DNA from: Chrysaora quinquecirrha
Taxonomy: Eukaryota > Cnidaria > Scyphozoa > Semaeostomeae > Pelagiidae
Direction of reading: 5' to 3'
NCBI GenBank assembly: GCA_014526335.1
Contig: JACTAT010000002.1
Location: 4,177,832-4,241,831 of the forward strand
Length of the DNA stretch: 64,000 bases
Below are positions 39,280 to 46,609 of this stretch, piece after piece. Positions within the stretch are counted from its first letter, which is position 1, and each line of letters starts with the position of its first letter. The position numbers and the translations under genes are program-made. A model generated the notes under the pieces. The model saw only the letters and a program-made list of their open reading frames with translations, made no database searches and was not told the origin of the DNA.

Positions 39280-42200
39280 CTATTACGTTAGTTAGTAAGT
39301 TTGTTTGTCCGTCCTTCATTCGATCGTTCGTTTATCGTTGGTTGAAGTTAGTTAGTTAGCTAGTTAGTTCAAAGTTAGTTGTTTAGTTAGTTAGTTGGTT
39401 AGTTAGTTTGCTAGTTAGTTAGTTAGTCGATTGTTTAGTTGGTTAAAATTAGTTAGTTAGTTAGCTTTTTTGTTTGTTTGTTTGTTTGTTTGTTTGTTTG
39501 TTCGCTCCTTCATTCGTTCGTTTGTAAGTTAGTTAGTTAGTACATTAGTAAGATAGTTAGTTAGATAGTTAGCACGTTATTAAGTCAGTTATATAGTTGG
39601 TTAAAGTTAGTTAGTTAGCTAGTAAGTTCAAAGTTTGTTGTTTAGTTAGTAACTTAGTTAGTTTGCTAGTTAGTTAGTTAGTCGATCGTTTAGTTGGTTA
39701 AAGTTAGTTAGTTAGTTAGTTAGTTAGCTTTTTTGTTTGTTTGTTTGTTTGTTCGCTCCTCCATTCGTTCGTTCCTTTGTTAGTTAGTTAGTAAGTTAGT
39801 TATTAAGTAAGTAAATTAGTTAGCTAGTTAGTTAGTTATTTTTTCAGTTATTTGATCGGTTAAAGTTAAATAGTCAGCTAGTTAGTTATAAATTAGTTAG
39901 TTGGTTAGTTAGTTAGTTTGTTTGGTTGTTTGTTTGTTCGCTCCTTCATTCGTTCGTTCCTTTGTTAGTTAGTTAGCAAGTTAGTTATTAAGTAAGTAAA
40001 TTAGTTAGTTAGTTAGTTAGTTATGATTTCAGTTATCTAGTTGGTTAAAGTTAAATAGTCAGCTAGTTAGTTATAAATTAGTTAGTTGGTTAGTTAGTTC
40101 CTTCGTTCGTTCGTTCGTTCTTTCATTCGTTGATTCGTTCGTTCTTTCGTTCGCTTGTTAGTTGGTTAATTAGTCAGTTAGATAGCTAGTTAGTTAGCAA
40201 TATTTGGTAACATTATGCGGGGTGATGCCTACAGAATGGATGATACCTGCAACATGAAGTTTCAAACCTTTTCAGTCTTTCAAATCTAACAGAATCTTCC
40301 CATTTCGGTTCCTTGTCTTCAAAAAGTCTCTTGTAGTCCACACAAATTATAAGAAAGGTCGAGAACAGTACAATGAAGATGTATTGTCTGCAAGCAAGAG
40401 TGGGTATTAATTAGATGCTAAAAAGTAATAATTGTTGTTAAAATGGCTGAGGATCGATCATGTTGATGAATTTTACACGCAATTTTTTATAAGCAACTTC
40501 GCTCAGCCCTAGTTCAAAAATTTGCTGATTTTTGGACCTTTTATGGCCACCTTTAAGTAGTAAAAGTTGCTTAGTAGTTGCTTAATTTTAACTGTATCTT
40601 TTTGCCCTAAGAATAGTATAGAGGCTAGAAAAACAGCAAAATTTAACATTGCACGACTGGAGTCATTTCTCCCTGCTGATATTGTTACCATTAGAGACTT
40701 TGTATTACAAGTTAAATTGAAACCCCTAACTGAAATGCCTCACTTAACGAGAAACACTCTGTTGATATGCGAGTTTTGACGACAAATGAATGGAAATGGC
40801 TTCTATGTTGATCAATTCGCGATTGCTTGCAGTGATATAAATTATCAAAAATTAAAAAAGTTGCTTAGGTTTTTTTCCTCTGGTACTATAAGTTGCCTAA
40901 ACTTTTAGGTCGTCTACTTCTTGGTTGCTTATAAGCGGTTGCTTATAAAAAAAATTGCGTGTATAGCGTTGTCTTTCTACATTCCTACAGAAAGTCTATA
41001 CAGCTGTCCATACTTCAAATTCCATTCTCTGTTGTCCGTTTCCTGCAATTGCATACTGAGATCTTATAAAATGTTTAGCGTTTTCCCTCGCTTGTCACTT
41101 GATTGACTGTTTGTCTCAGTGGCAACAACAGCAGTTATCTAGAGTTAAACATCTTTCGCCTTTGTGCTTAATACAATATCCACCATAAATTTCAACACTA
41201 AAGATCTTCACGAGATGAGCGGCACTGTCTACTTCTTTAAATCAAATGATGAGAACATCTATTTTAGGCAGCTTTTTGGCATTATAGTTTTAGAAGTCTT
41301 CTCGCTTTTTACAGAGATTTTTACTCTACATTGCAAAAAAACAGAAAAATTTGAGAAAAGGTATGAGAAGCATTAGTCAACATGTTTTTGCAGCATTCTT
41401 GGACCTCAAAAATACTTTAGAAAAAGATATGAAGTTCAGACGCTCACATTAGCTTGAAGACTTCACTAAACATCATACAGGCAAACCCATTTTGTTGATG
41501 ATACTGATATATCTGTGTGAAGAATTTGTCTAAGTTTTCTATATGATTCCATCTACCTGGAAAATAAAAGAAACAAAAAATGGTGTAGAGTTCAAAGACA
41601 AATATAAGAGGTTGAAAATCTGTTCCTTCATTCTAGGTAGCTTATCTGATGTTATGAAATACCTAAAAATTTATTTGAATGAAAAAACCCATTTCTTTAT
41701 CATAAGAAATATTTCTAATATTAAATTTCTTTGTAATGAATCGCAAACACTAGGATAGATATTTCAACAAGCTGGCCATTCATTGCAAATATATATATAT
41801 ACCAATAAGTATGGTCCTGAAGAAGGATCAACATAGGTCAACAACACCAACAAGTTAAACTGGAGGAGAGCCTTGGGCTGTATGACTTGGCAAGTTACTC
41901 AGCCATTTCATTGAGCTCTACAGCTCAGTGGAAATGTCATTTGCTCTCTTGTCATGCAGTCCAGGTTCAAATCCCATCTTTTGCGGTATGCTGCTTGTGG
42001 AAAAATCTATCCTAGTGTTTGCCATTCATAAAAAATATATCTATTTAAATATGAATGTATATGGAGTTAAAGAAGGCTCAACAAAGCTGAAACACAAAAA
42101 AATCAAACAGGATGAAAGCCTAGGGCTGTATGATTTCATGAGCTTCTCTACAATTTCATTGAGCGTTAACTCAGTGGAAACATCCATGGCTCTGTGGTCA

Positions 42201-42384
42201 AGCAATCCAGGCTCAAATCTATCTATAGTTGTCTGCAAATAGTACAAACAAGTTTACTGATAATATATATACCTCTTTCATCATTTCCTCTTGTAGAAAC
42301 TATTGTTGGTGGAAGGTCTTCCTCTAAAAGATTTTCATCTGAAGACTGCACACGATGATAATTTACTGAGTTGAAGTTTGCCAT
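19328..42384 (-). CDS. ATG9: Autophagy-related protein 9 (ATG9), 20 coding exons
   Basis: ATG9 is a multispanning lipid scramblase whose vesicles seed the phagophore in autophagy. Exons, 5' to 3': 42384-42273, 41556-41448, 40387-40247, 39175-39040, 38477-38375, 37763-37664, 36680-36564, 35900-35883, 34874-34775, 32076-32036, 30560-30498, 29223-29149, 28087-27937, 27275-27180, 25234-25196, 24498-24235, 23336-23270, 22408-22338, 20310-20179, 19498-19328. Every junction is AG/GT and all phases agree, giving 701 residues and a TAA. Hallmarks: HIENLDKFF (about 42), FSTFLIICVDY (about 82), CVHKSELTELD (about 190), YGRLYLRHLNELDHE (about 328), VAFFAGALLSVLL, HYIPDHWKG, FRNFTVEVTGVGDVCSFAQLDVRKHG. 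The protein is shorter than the human one (839), mainly in the C-terminal tail. Introns are full of repeats, but no exon is damaged. An upstream non-coding exon was not found. Confidence 0.95.
19640..19850. other. GC/CpG-rich patch in the last ATG9 intron
   Basis: A locally CpG-rich stretch (GCGCGCTACG, TAGCGCGATG, CTAGCGCGAAAATACGG) stands out from AT-rich intron sequence. It has no recognised RNA or protein content; possible origins are an old mobile-element promoter or LTR. Confidence 0.25.
21270..22170. repeat. (GTTA)n microsatellite split by a MITE
   Basis: Long GTTA tetranucleotide tracts with GTCA, GCTA and GTAC variants cover about 21285-21604 and 21975-22165, separated by the hAT-type MITE at 21605-21961. 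The array lies in ATG9 intron 18. It is not telomeric: the unit is GTTA, not TTAGGG. Confidence 0.85.
21605..21961. mobile_element. hAT-type MITE with CCCCGGGGGTAAC ends
   Basis: The left end CCCCGGGGGTAACTT and right end AGTTACCCCCGGGG are inverted; the next block (GGGGGTGTGCC and GGCACATCCC) is inverted as well. The interior has repeated TACCCCAAA-type words. Sister copies at 28567-28948 and 59935-60242 show 8-bp target duplications, which is why I call it hAT-type. Here the flanks are GTTA repeat, so the duplication cannot be read. Confidence 0.65.
23880..24075 (+). repeat. tRNA-derived SINE, family 1
   Basis: The head has an A-box-like TGGCGTCGTGGTGCA and a good B box GGTTCGAGCCC (about 23960), followed by a body ending in CTAGCGACTGGCGC and a tail of TTCACCCTCACC type. 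Minus-strand copies occur at 27655-27835 and 30740-30895, and a split copy at 48065/50830. It is in ATG9 intron 16. Boundaries are approximate. Confidence 0.6.
24235..24498 (-). CDS. ATG9: ATG9 exon 16, conserved core
   Basis: The largest exon (88 codons, phase 0 at both ends). It encodes VYLAEELLGPLLTPFILIF, the last membrane-associated helix region, then SLRYRAQSIVDFLRN, FTVEVTGVGDVCSFAQLDV and GENGKTELSLLHFS. This is the most strongly conserved block of the ATG9 family and the main basis for naming the gene. Confidence 0.9.
24779..25092. mobile_element. MITE with CGTTTAGGGG ends
   Basis: Begins CGTTTAGGGGTTCC and ends CCCCCCTAAACG. The interior repeats AGGGAACA/GGGAATA words about eight times. 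It is in ATG9 intron 15, about 100 bp from exon 15. Non-coding. Confidence 0.45.
25645..25760. repeat. Partial copy of the 5251-5737 element (empty site)
   Basis: AACCTCGTCCCCAGGGTGAA through GGCTGTTCAAACAATAG matches the left half of the element at 5251-5737, but without the 167-bp hAT-type insertion. It shows the unduplicated target ATTCGACC. The right half is not recognisable. It is in ATG9 intron 14. Confidence 0.55.
26540..26712 (-). repeat. tRNA-derived SINE, family 2
   Basis: Read on the minus strand the head is TGGTCTCAGTGACGCAGTAG (A-box region) and GGGTTCGAGCCTC (B box). The body contains ATAGCAACCTTGGGCAAG and CTACCCAGGTGCATA. The body motif CTTGCCCAAGG is common in SINEs of marine invertebrates (recollection, unchecked). 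It is in ATG9 intron 14. Confidence 0.55.
26715..26852. mobile_element. hAT-type MITE, TAGACT family (decayed left end)
   Basis: The right end GATAACTGGGACTCATTTCA followed by TAAGTCTA matches the family terminus. The left end (ATGAGTCGTTAGTTTTCG) is only partly preserved. The interior GTGATAGTGTCGGTCTGATG resembles the 4375-4513 copy. Confidence 0.4.
27388..27645. repeat. AAACGATCAAACATT repeat, single unit
   Basis: Inverted ends: CCATGTCCAAACGATCAAAC at the left and GTTTGATCGTTTGACCAAGA at the right. The interior repeats CAAACATT, TTTGGCCACGT and related words. It belongs to the family at 15048-15530 and 61640-61905, and lies in ATG9 intron 13. Confidence 0.55.
27655..27835 (-). repeat. 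tRNA-derived SINE, family 1
   Basis: Reverse complement starts AAGGTGTTGTGGCGTCGTTG and ends with CGCTAAAACACC plus a CTTCACC-type tail. The B box has drifted to GGTTAGAGCCC. It lies directly beside the repeat at 27388-27645. Confidence 0.55.
28567..28948. mobile_element. hAT-type MITE, CCCGGGGG family
   Basis: The left end CCGGGAAAGGCACTCTTTCA and right end GAGTGCCCCCCCCCCGGG are inverted copies. The flanks CAGTACCG (left) and CAATACCG (right) are an 8-bp duplication with one mismatch. The interior repeats CCCATTCTCAGGTAA-like words. It is in ATG9 intron 12. Confidence 0.6.
30740..30895 (-). repeat. tRNA-derived SINE, family 1 (diverged)
   Basis: Reverse complement reads AAGGTGCTATGGCATCGTGG ... 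TCTGAGATCCTAGCGAATGG CGCTAGAA, aligned with the copies at 23880 and 27655. It is in ATG9 intron 10, close to exon 11. Confidence 0.5.
31351..31512. mobile_element. Possible hAT-type MITE, TAGACT family
   Basis: TAGACTCATTACATAAGTCC at the left matches the family terminus; the right end is unclear (GTCGTAATCAGATTAG). The word AGTAGCAAG flanks both sides and could be a target duplication. It is in ATG9 intron 10. Confidence 0.3.
32268..32695. repeat. GCATA/GCACA pentanucleotide microsatellite
   Basis: About 430 bp of AGCAT-type pentamers with AGCAC and AGCAA variants, in ATG9 intron 9 just 190 bp from exon 10. Three overlapping minus-strand frames (86-140 codons, all C/Y/M/L/A) are translations of the repeat and are not genes. 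Confidence 0.9.
33431..33535. repeat. Short relative of the AACCTCGTCC element
   Basis: GCAACCTCGTCCGCTGG at the left and GTCTTGGGGATGAGGG at the right resemble the ends of 5251-5737. It is about 105 bp, in ATG9 intron 9. Confidence 0.4.
33604..33835. mobile_element. TA-flanked MITE, AATAAGCAAC type
   Basis: The left end is CACTTTTTTTTCAATAAGCA; the right end, reverse complemented, CACTTAAGTCAATAAGCAAC. TA flanks both (33602-33603 and 33836-33837). A close paralogue is at 61013-61245, where CAGCCCTAGTTGCTTAT also recurs near the right end. Non-coding. Confidence 0.65.
34386..34716. mobile_element. TA-flanked MITE, TATAAG group, word ATTCTTAT
   Basis: Ends are CACTCTTTTCTTTTATAAGA and, reverse complemented, CACTCTTTTTTTATAAGAAT, with TA on both sides (34384-34385 and 34717-34718). 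AATATTCTTA-type words recur through the interior, and the right end carries two TATTCTTATAA copies 14 bp apart. It is in ATG9 intron 9, about 60 bp from exon 9. Confidence 0.7.
35060..35290. repeat. CAGTAATGTGGAGG minisatellite
   Basis: Roughly nine copies of CAGTAATGTGGAGG separated by two alternating spacers (GCTGTT and GATATCCT types), so a dimer or trimer of about 20-nt units forms a higher-order repeat. It is in ATG9 intron 8. Confidence 0.75.
35883..35900 (-). CDS. ATG9: ATG9 exon 8, 18-nt microexon
   Basis: Between acceptor TTTTTAG and donor GTAAGG lie only 18 nt, AAGAGAATTAGCAGCAAG. Joined in phase 2 it supplies RRELAAR between KDITN and LSKRILLFG, matching the RLELAQRLSNRIL stretch of vertebrate ATG9. 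Without it the helix before the first reentrant membrane segment would lose six residues while the frame stayed open, so skipping would be tolerated by the frame. Confidence 0.85.
37317..37518. repeat. Near-perfect 87-bp hairpin
   Basis: Left arm 37317-37404 and right arm 37432-37518 are almost perfect reverse complements (a few mismatches, and one A more in the poly-A run) around a 27-nt loop (TGAGGAAGCCTGATGAAGCC...). The arms contain GTGAGGCAGTAACGCTGC and ATTTCGCCCCGG. It looks like a young foldback element. It is in ATG9 intron 6; a transcript from either strand could fold into a long double-stranded stem. Confidence 0.8.
39198..40200. repeat. (GTTA)n and (GTTT/GTTC)n microsatellite block
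   Basis: About 1 kb of GTTA repeats with embedded (GTTT)n and TTCGTTCG tracts and a higher-order pattern: blocks running from GTTAGTTAG through GCTCCTTCATTCGTTCG recur about four times at 180-260 bp intervals. It fills most of ATG9 intron 3. Confidence 0.85.
40476..40961. mobile_element. TA-flanked MITE, TATAAG group, word GTTGCTTA
   Basis: Ends are CACGCAATTTTTTATAAGCA and, reverse complemented, CACGCAATTTTTTTTATAAG, with TA on both sides (40474-40475 and 40962-40963). GTTGCTTA or its complement recurs about seven times, including a doublet at the right end. It is in ATG9 intron 2. The small open frames inside are incidental. Confidence 0.7.
41815..42242 (+). repeat. Two tandem tRNA-like SINE units
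   Basis: Two diverged direct units (about 41815-41990 and 42055-42242). Both carry CATTGAGC...CTCAGTGGAAA (A-box-like) and TCCAGGYTCAAAT (B-box-like GGTTCAAATCC in the first copy). The unit spacing is about 240 bp. They lie in ATG9 intron 1. The tRNA-like reading is moderate: the second B box has drifted. Confidence 0.45.
42273..42384 (-). CDS. ATG9: ATG9 exon 1, start codon
   Basis: The ATG at 42384-42382 begins MANFNSVNYHRVQSSDENLL; the donor GT is at 42272-42271. The start is chosen because the exon joins in phase (1 nt left over) to the conserved RWNHIENLDKFF exon. Residues Y9-H-R-V fit the tyrosine sorting signal YXX-phi that vertebrate ATG9 carries near its N terminus for adaptor-protein (AP) complexes. 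It is followed by an acidic/leucine-rich stretch (DENLLEED). The acidic tail is cytoplasmic in known ATG9 topology. Confidence 0.85.
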
Positions 42385-44980
42385 TATATGAGTTGCTAAT
42401 CTGTGCTATGTATTTTTACAGAGCAAAACAAGTGATATATCTTTATCCAGTAAAAATACCTCCAGGTAAGGAATACTTTGATTTTGCATTATTGTTTGAT
42501 GATCATTCTCTTTCTAAATCTTATCCCTTGAATAAAAGGTAAAAGGTTATTTTTAGGAAAAAGTATAAGCACTGCATTAAATGTCTAAAGTTGCTGGTTT
42601 GGATCAAAGAACCAGGCAAAATGCTATGCTAAGTTTTATAGGATCACTAAGCCTTTTCTTAGCCGGTGTTTTTCTTTTTGTTTAGGCTGGTTTTGGTATA
42701 GGCTTACCAGCTTGCAAGGGTAACCGGACAAGTCAGCCCACTACAAAATGGTTCCACCATGCTATAGACAAATTGGCCCATCATGTGTTAGACAAGTCGG
42801 CCTGTCAGCGTACGCCAAAATGACCCACTAAAATATAATAAATTGTACATGTAATTGTACATGTGCCCCATTAAAATAGGGATATAGGGGTGGCAGCCCC
42901 CAATATTCACACTCATAACAAAATAAATAGTAAATAACGTTGTGGTCCAACATTGGGTGGGCCAACTTGTCGCATGGGTGGGCCAACTTGGCAGTGACAT
43001 TGCGGTGGGCCAACTTGTCACATGGGTGGGCCAACTTGGCAGTGGGCCAAATTGTCTTGAAAGCCTTGCAAGAAAGGTCTAAAGTTGCTGGTTTGGATCA
43101 AAATACCAGGTAGAATGCTATATAATTTTGACAGGAACACTACACCTTTTCTCAGCCCCTGTTTTTATTTTTGTTTAGGTTTCTGTATAGCATTACCAGC
43201 CTGTGGCATAGCCTGTGGCACTGTCTGCAACAGGCTGCCAAATACAAACTTTCCATATGAGAAACTATGGCTGTGGCACTTGTGGCCCGCTTGCTTCCTT
43301 AATCTAATAAACTTTTTCAAGAATGACATGCAAAACATTAGCTTCCACAGGCTAAATAGGCTTTTTCACATTCTTAACAATTCCTACCATGCCCAATTAC
43401 CTACATATTGAAAATGTTTGTTCTCCCTAATAAAATACATAGACTATAAAGTAGGGTACCTACTGGTAGTTTATATTATGTTTTATTCTGTTTAATTCTT
43501 TTGAAATATCAGATGCACAAATATCATTAAAAAATCTACGATACTAAAATTGAGCACATTTGCAGTAAGAATTTGGGACAGGGACGACTGACCCATTGAC
43601 CAATCACAAACTCTGACAGCTAGGGATATAAACCCGATCGGGAGGAAAGTAGCTCGATCGGGATGAAAGAAGCCCGATCGGGATGAAAACAGAAAAATGC
43701 TTTTGCAAATTTTCCTCCTGATCGGGATGAAAATGCCAGGAATGTCTATTTACGTATTCCGGGGGATATTTTAGATGTCATTTTCGAAATCTCGCCCAGA
43801 AAACCCTGTTATGTGTAAAAAATTTTGGGGTTCCCGTGTGGATTTTCAGAAATTGCGACTTTGTTAAAAATGACGTCATTTCCATTGTTCTACAGGCAGT
43901 TTATTGGAAATTTTGCGCGAAATTGTGTGGAGCACGAAAAATGATGATAATTTTCACAAAAATTAGTTTATTTAGAGAAAGTTCCAAAACATTAGGCCAG
44001 GTCAACTGAAAACACGCAAGAAGGGTGCAGAACAATGGAAATGACTTTCTTTGCTAGCAAGCTAGGCTAGGCCCAAACAAAACCATCATCCATCCAGGAC
44101 TGTTCACTGCCAGTCCTGGTCCTTTGTGATTTGAGCACCAATTTCTTTTAAAAGGGCATGAACTACACAACTATAAAGAACCAAAACAATAAAACGATCT
44201 ACCTTTGCTGGAATATTGCAGAAAATGTTGAAAATTCGCATATATCAGCGATTTTACATAACAGAAGTCGCAATGTTTTGAAATGAAAACAAATATCCAA
44301 AGCTATGCGTAAAACGGAAGCCTGGGCATGAATCTTTACGTATGATGACACAAGGTGATAATGAATAGCATGTGATGAAACCAGCAAAATATGCCGAATT
44401 CACGGAACCACAGGAATCGAGTGAATGGATATGGAATATACATCAAGTGAACAAAGTTTGGTTTTCCGGGCTTTTCGGGACGAGAAAATTTTCATTACTA
44501 TATATAATAATAGAAATCTTTATCAATAGAAATCTTTTTGCCTGGAGGACTTATTGATGAAAAAGAAAAAATACATAACCTATATAAAAAACACGTTTTT
44601 GTGTTCGAAGAACTTCGAACACATTGGTGTGGGGTGGATGTCACTCACTCACTCACTCACCAACTAACCAACGCTTGAACAATGGAAAACGTGTAACAAT
44701 AGGGCCATTGTCAAGAATGCCATTAGGGCCATTGTCTCGGCCATTTATGCGCAATTTGCGGTTAGTTGTTCACAATTCGGCCTGCAAGCACTTTTGTCAA
44801 TCTGGGGTACAACTGACTCATCCTTGTTTACTAAATGGAACTGGAAAATTGCCACCTTGCTTTGGTAAATGACATTTCAGGCCTTTCAGGCATTCTCAAC
44901 ATTTAACAAAGAGTTTTGCCAATTTCAAAACAGTTTTCAAAACAAATCATCAATAATATTATCCTCACGATGAAAATCGT
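42385..44980. other. Upstream region of ATG9 with short repeats
   Basis: No gene found. It contains a diverged direct repeat of about 105 bp (42585-42690 and 43077-43183, GTCTAAAGTTGCTGGTTTGG), a GTGGGCCAACTTG tandem array (about 42950-43055, 4-5 units), and three to four CCCGATCGGGATGAAA units (43629-43735). The ATG9 promoter should lie here, but I see no decisive core element or 5' UTR exon. Confidence 0.5.
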
Positions 44981-44982
44981 CA

Positions 44983-45400
44983 TAATAATAATAATAATGA
45001 TAATCATCATCATCATCATCATCATCATCATGATTACTATCACCACCATTGACGGTGTGCAACATCTAAAGGAACGCTACCACCACCACAACCAGCCCTA
45101 CAACCATCACCTCGACCACCCCTATCACCACCACCGGAACCACCCCTACAACCATCACCTCGACCACCCTTATCACCACCACCACAACTACCCCTACAAC
45201 CATCACCACGATCACCCCTATCACAACCACCACAACCACCCCTTCAGCACCACAACCACCTCTATCACCACCACCATACCCACCATACAACCACAATCAC
45301 CCCTACCAACCAGCATCATGATCATCGTGTTCATGAACATCATCATCATAACCACCACCATTATCATCATAATCATTATCGTCATCGTTGTGCATACCGA
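44983..45400. repeat. CAT/CAC-rich microsatellite
   Basis: Imperfect ATC, CAC and CAACCAC trinucleotide repeats. A 198-codon frame (I/H/P/Y-rich) on the plus strand and a V/G-rich one on the minus strand are products of the repeat and are not genes. Confidence 0.85.
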
Positions 45401-45477
45401 TGAACATCTTTCATCATTTGACCGAAATAGCTATATTCAACCAGAGTCGTTCTTCGAACATGCCCATAGGGCCCCTA

Positions 45478-45857
45478 TGTTTTTTATAAGAAAGTGGTTT
45501 ATAAGAAAGTAGTGCTCAAAACACCCTAAAAGTTTAAGAAAGTTCAATATGTACTGGATTCTTGAAACTTAAGAAAGTTCTGTTTCATACTTTCACTCCT
45601 AATGTTCTGCATGTTACTTTCGCTCTTCTGTTCAGTCGCTCTTCTTGCTATTACATAAACGAGTCTAATGATTATTTTCTTTGAGAAACGTGGTATTTGT
45701 GCAATGTATACAGTGTCTTAAACTGTGCATTCTTAGAAATACTGCGTTCCAAAATTTTTGCTAAGAAAGTCACAAGGAAGTTTTGGTACTGAAAACATGA
45801 AATACCTAAGAATGTTTCAATACTGGCCCAAAAAAAACTTTCTTATAAAAAAATGTG
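45478..45857. mobile_element. TA-flanked MITE, TATAAG group, word CTTTCTTA
   Basis: The left end TGTTTTTTATAAGAAAG and the right end, reverse complemented, CACATTTTTTTATAAGAAAG sit next to TA on both sides. The left end has a doublet of TTTATAAGAAAG about 15 bp apart. TAAGAAAG words recur inside. Confidence 0.55.
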
Positions 45858-45895
45858 TAGTGGAATTGAAAATAAGATTACATGAAAATAATCAT

Positions 45896-45995
45896 GTTGC
45901 ATTATTATCATCACCATCATTATCATCATCATAATCATAATCATCACCGTCTTCATTACCATCATCATCATGTTCATCACCAGCCCCACCACCAC

Positions 45996-46026
<31 letters not shown>

Positions 46027-46110
46027 TTTTTCATCGTGAGGAGCACCATCATCATCATCACCATCATCATCATCACCATCATCATCATCACCATCATCAT
46101 CATCATAAAA
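45896..46110. repeat. (CAT)n microsatellite
   Basis: Mostly pure ATC/CAT trinucleotides. His-rich, Asp-rich and Met-rich frames on the two strands are repeat translations. Confidence 0.9.
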
Positions 46111-46511
46111 CAATAAGAATAAAAACAAGAAAGCAAAAGCCAAGGCCAAGAGCTCTTACAGAATAAGCGTGAATTTTCTATAGATCGGATGAGTTTCTTC
46201 CATGAAGCTGAAGTGACATTTAGATTGAATGTTTACTGCAAGGTCATCAGCCTGATAATCTTTGATACAATTGCATTTCTCCATAACAAAGACAACGAAG
46301 ATGTCGCATTGTTTTCACCTCACATACAGTGGGAAATCCACAGAGTCTAACAATGGGGAGTCATTGATTTAAAAGGGTGACAGGCTGACCCCCCACCAAG
46401 GCAAGAAGGATGGAGATTACAGTTGAGGACTTGCTTAGCATGATAGGGGTCTGTCTTAACAGTGAAAAGTTCTCTCATAATTCCGCATCAAGGCTGCACG
46501 TTTTCCCACGG

Positions 46512-46609
46512 CCTTATAAATAATTTCTTTACACAGTTTTGCCTTCCTTCAAGCATACTTCAAGCTTCCAGAGCATTCGAAGAGGTTGCCGAAAAGAAAA
46601 CCATCAGAG
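46512..46609 (+). promoter_or_regulatory. Candidate TATA box and non-coding first exon
   Basis: CTTATAAATAA at about 46513 resembles a TATA box. About 30 bp later begins a short segment ending ACCATCAGAG|GTGAGC, a strong splice-donor context (GT at 46610-46611). The next plausible acceptor on this strand with a start codon is the DDR-like exon at 57280. This would make it a 5' UTR exon of that gene, but the link is inference and the intron would be over 10 kb. Confidence 0.25.

Noticed and set aside
42950..43055. Regular GTGGGCCAACTTG repeats that superficially resemble a CRISPR array
   Set aside because: Spacers are short and themselves repeats; it is a minisatellite in animal DNA.
44916..46166. 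His/Ile/Met/Asp-rich frames up to 198 codons on both strands
   Set aside because: Products of CAT/CAC trinucleotide repeats; no domain, no splice context.
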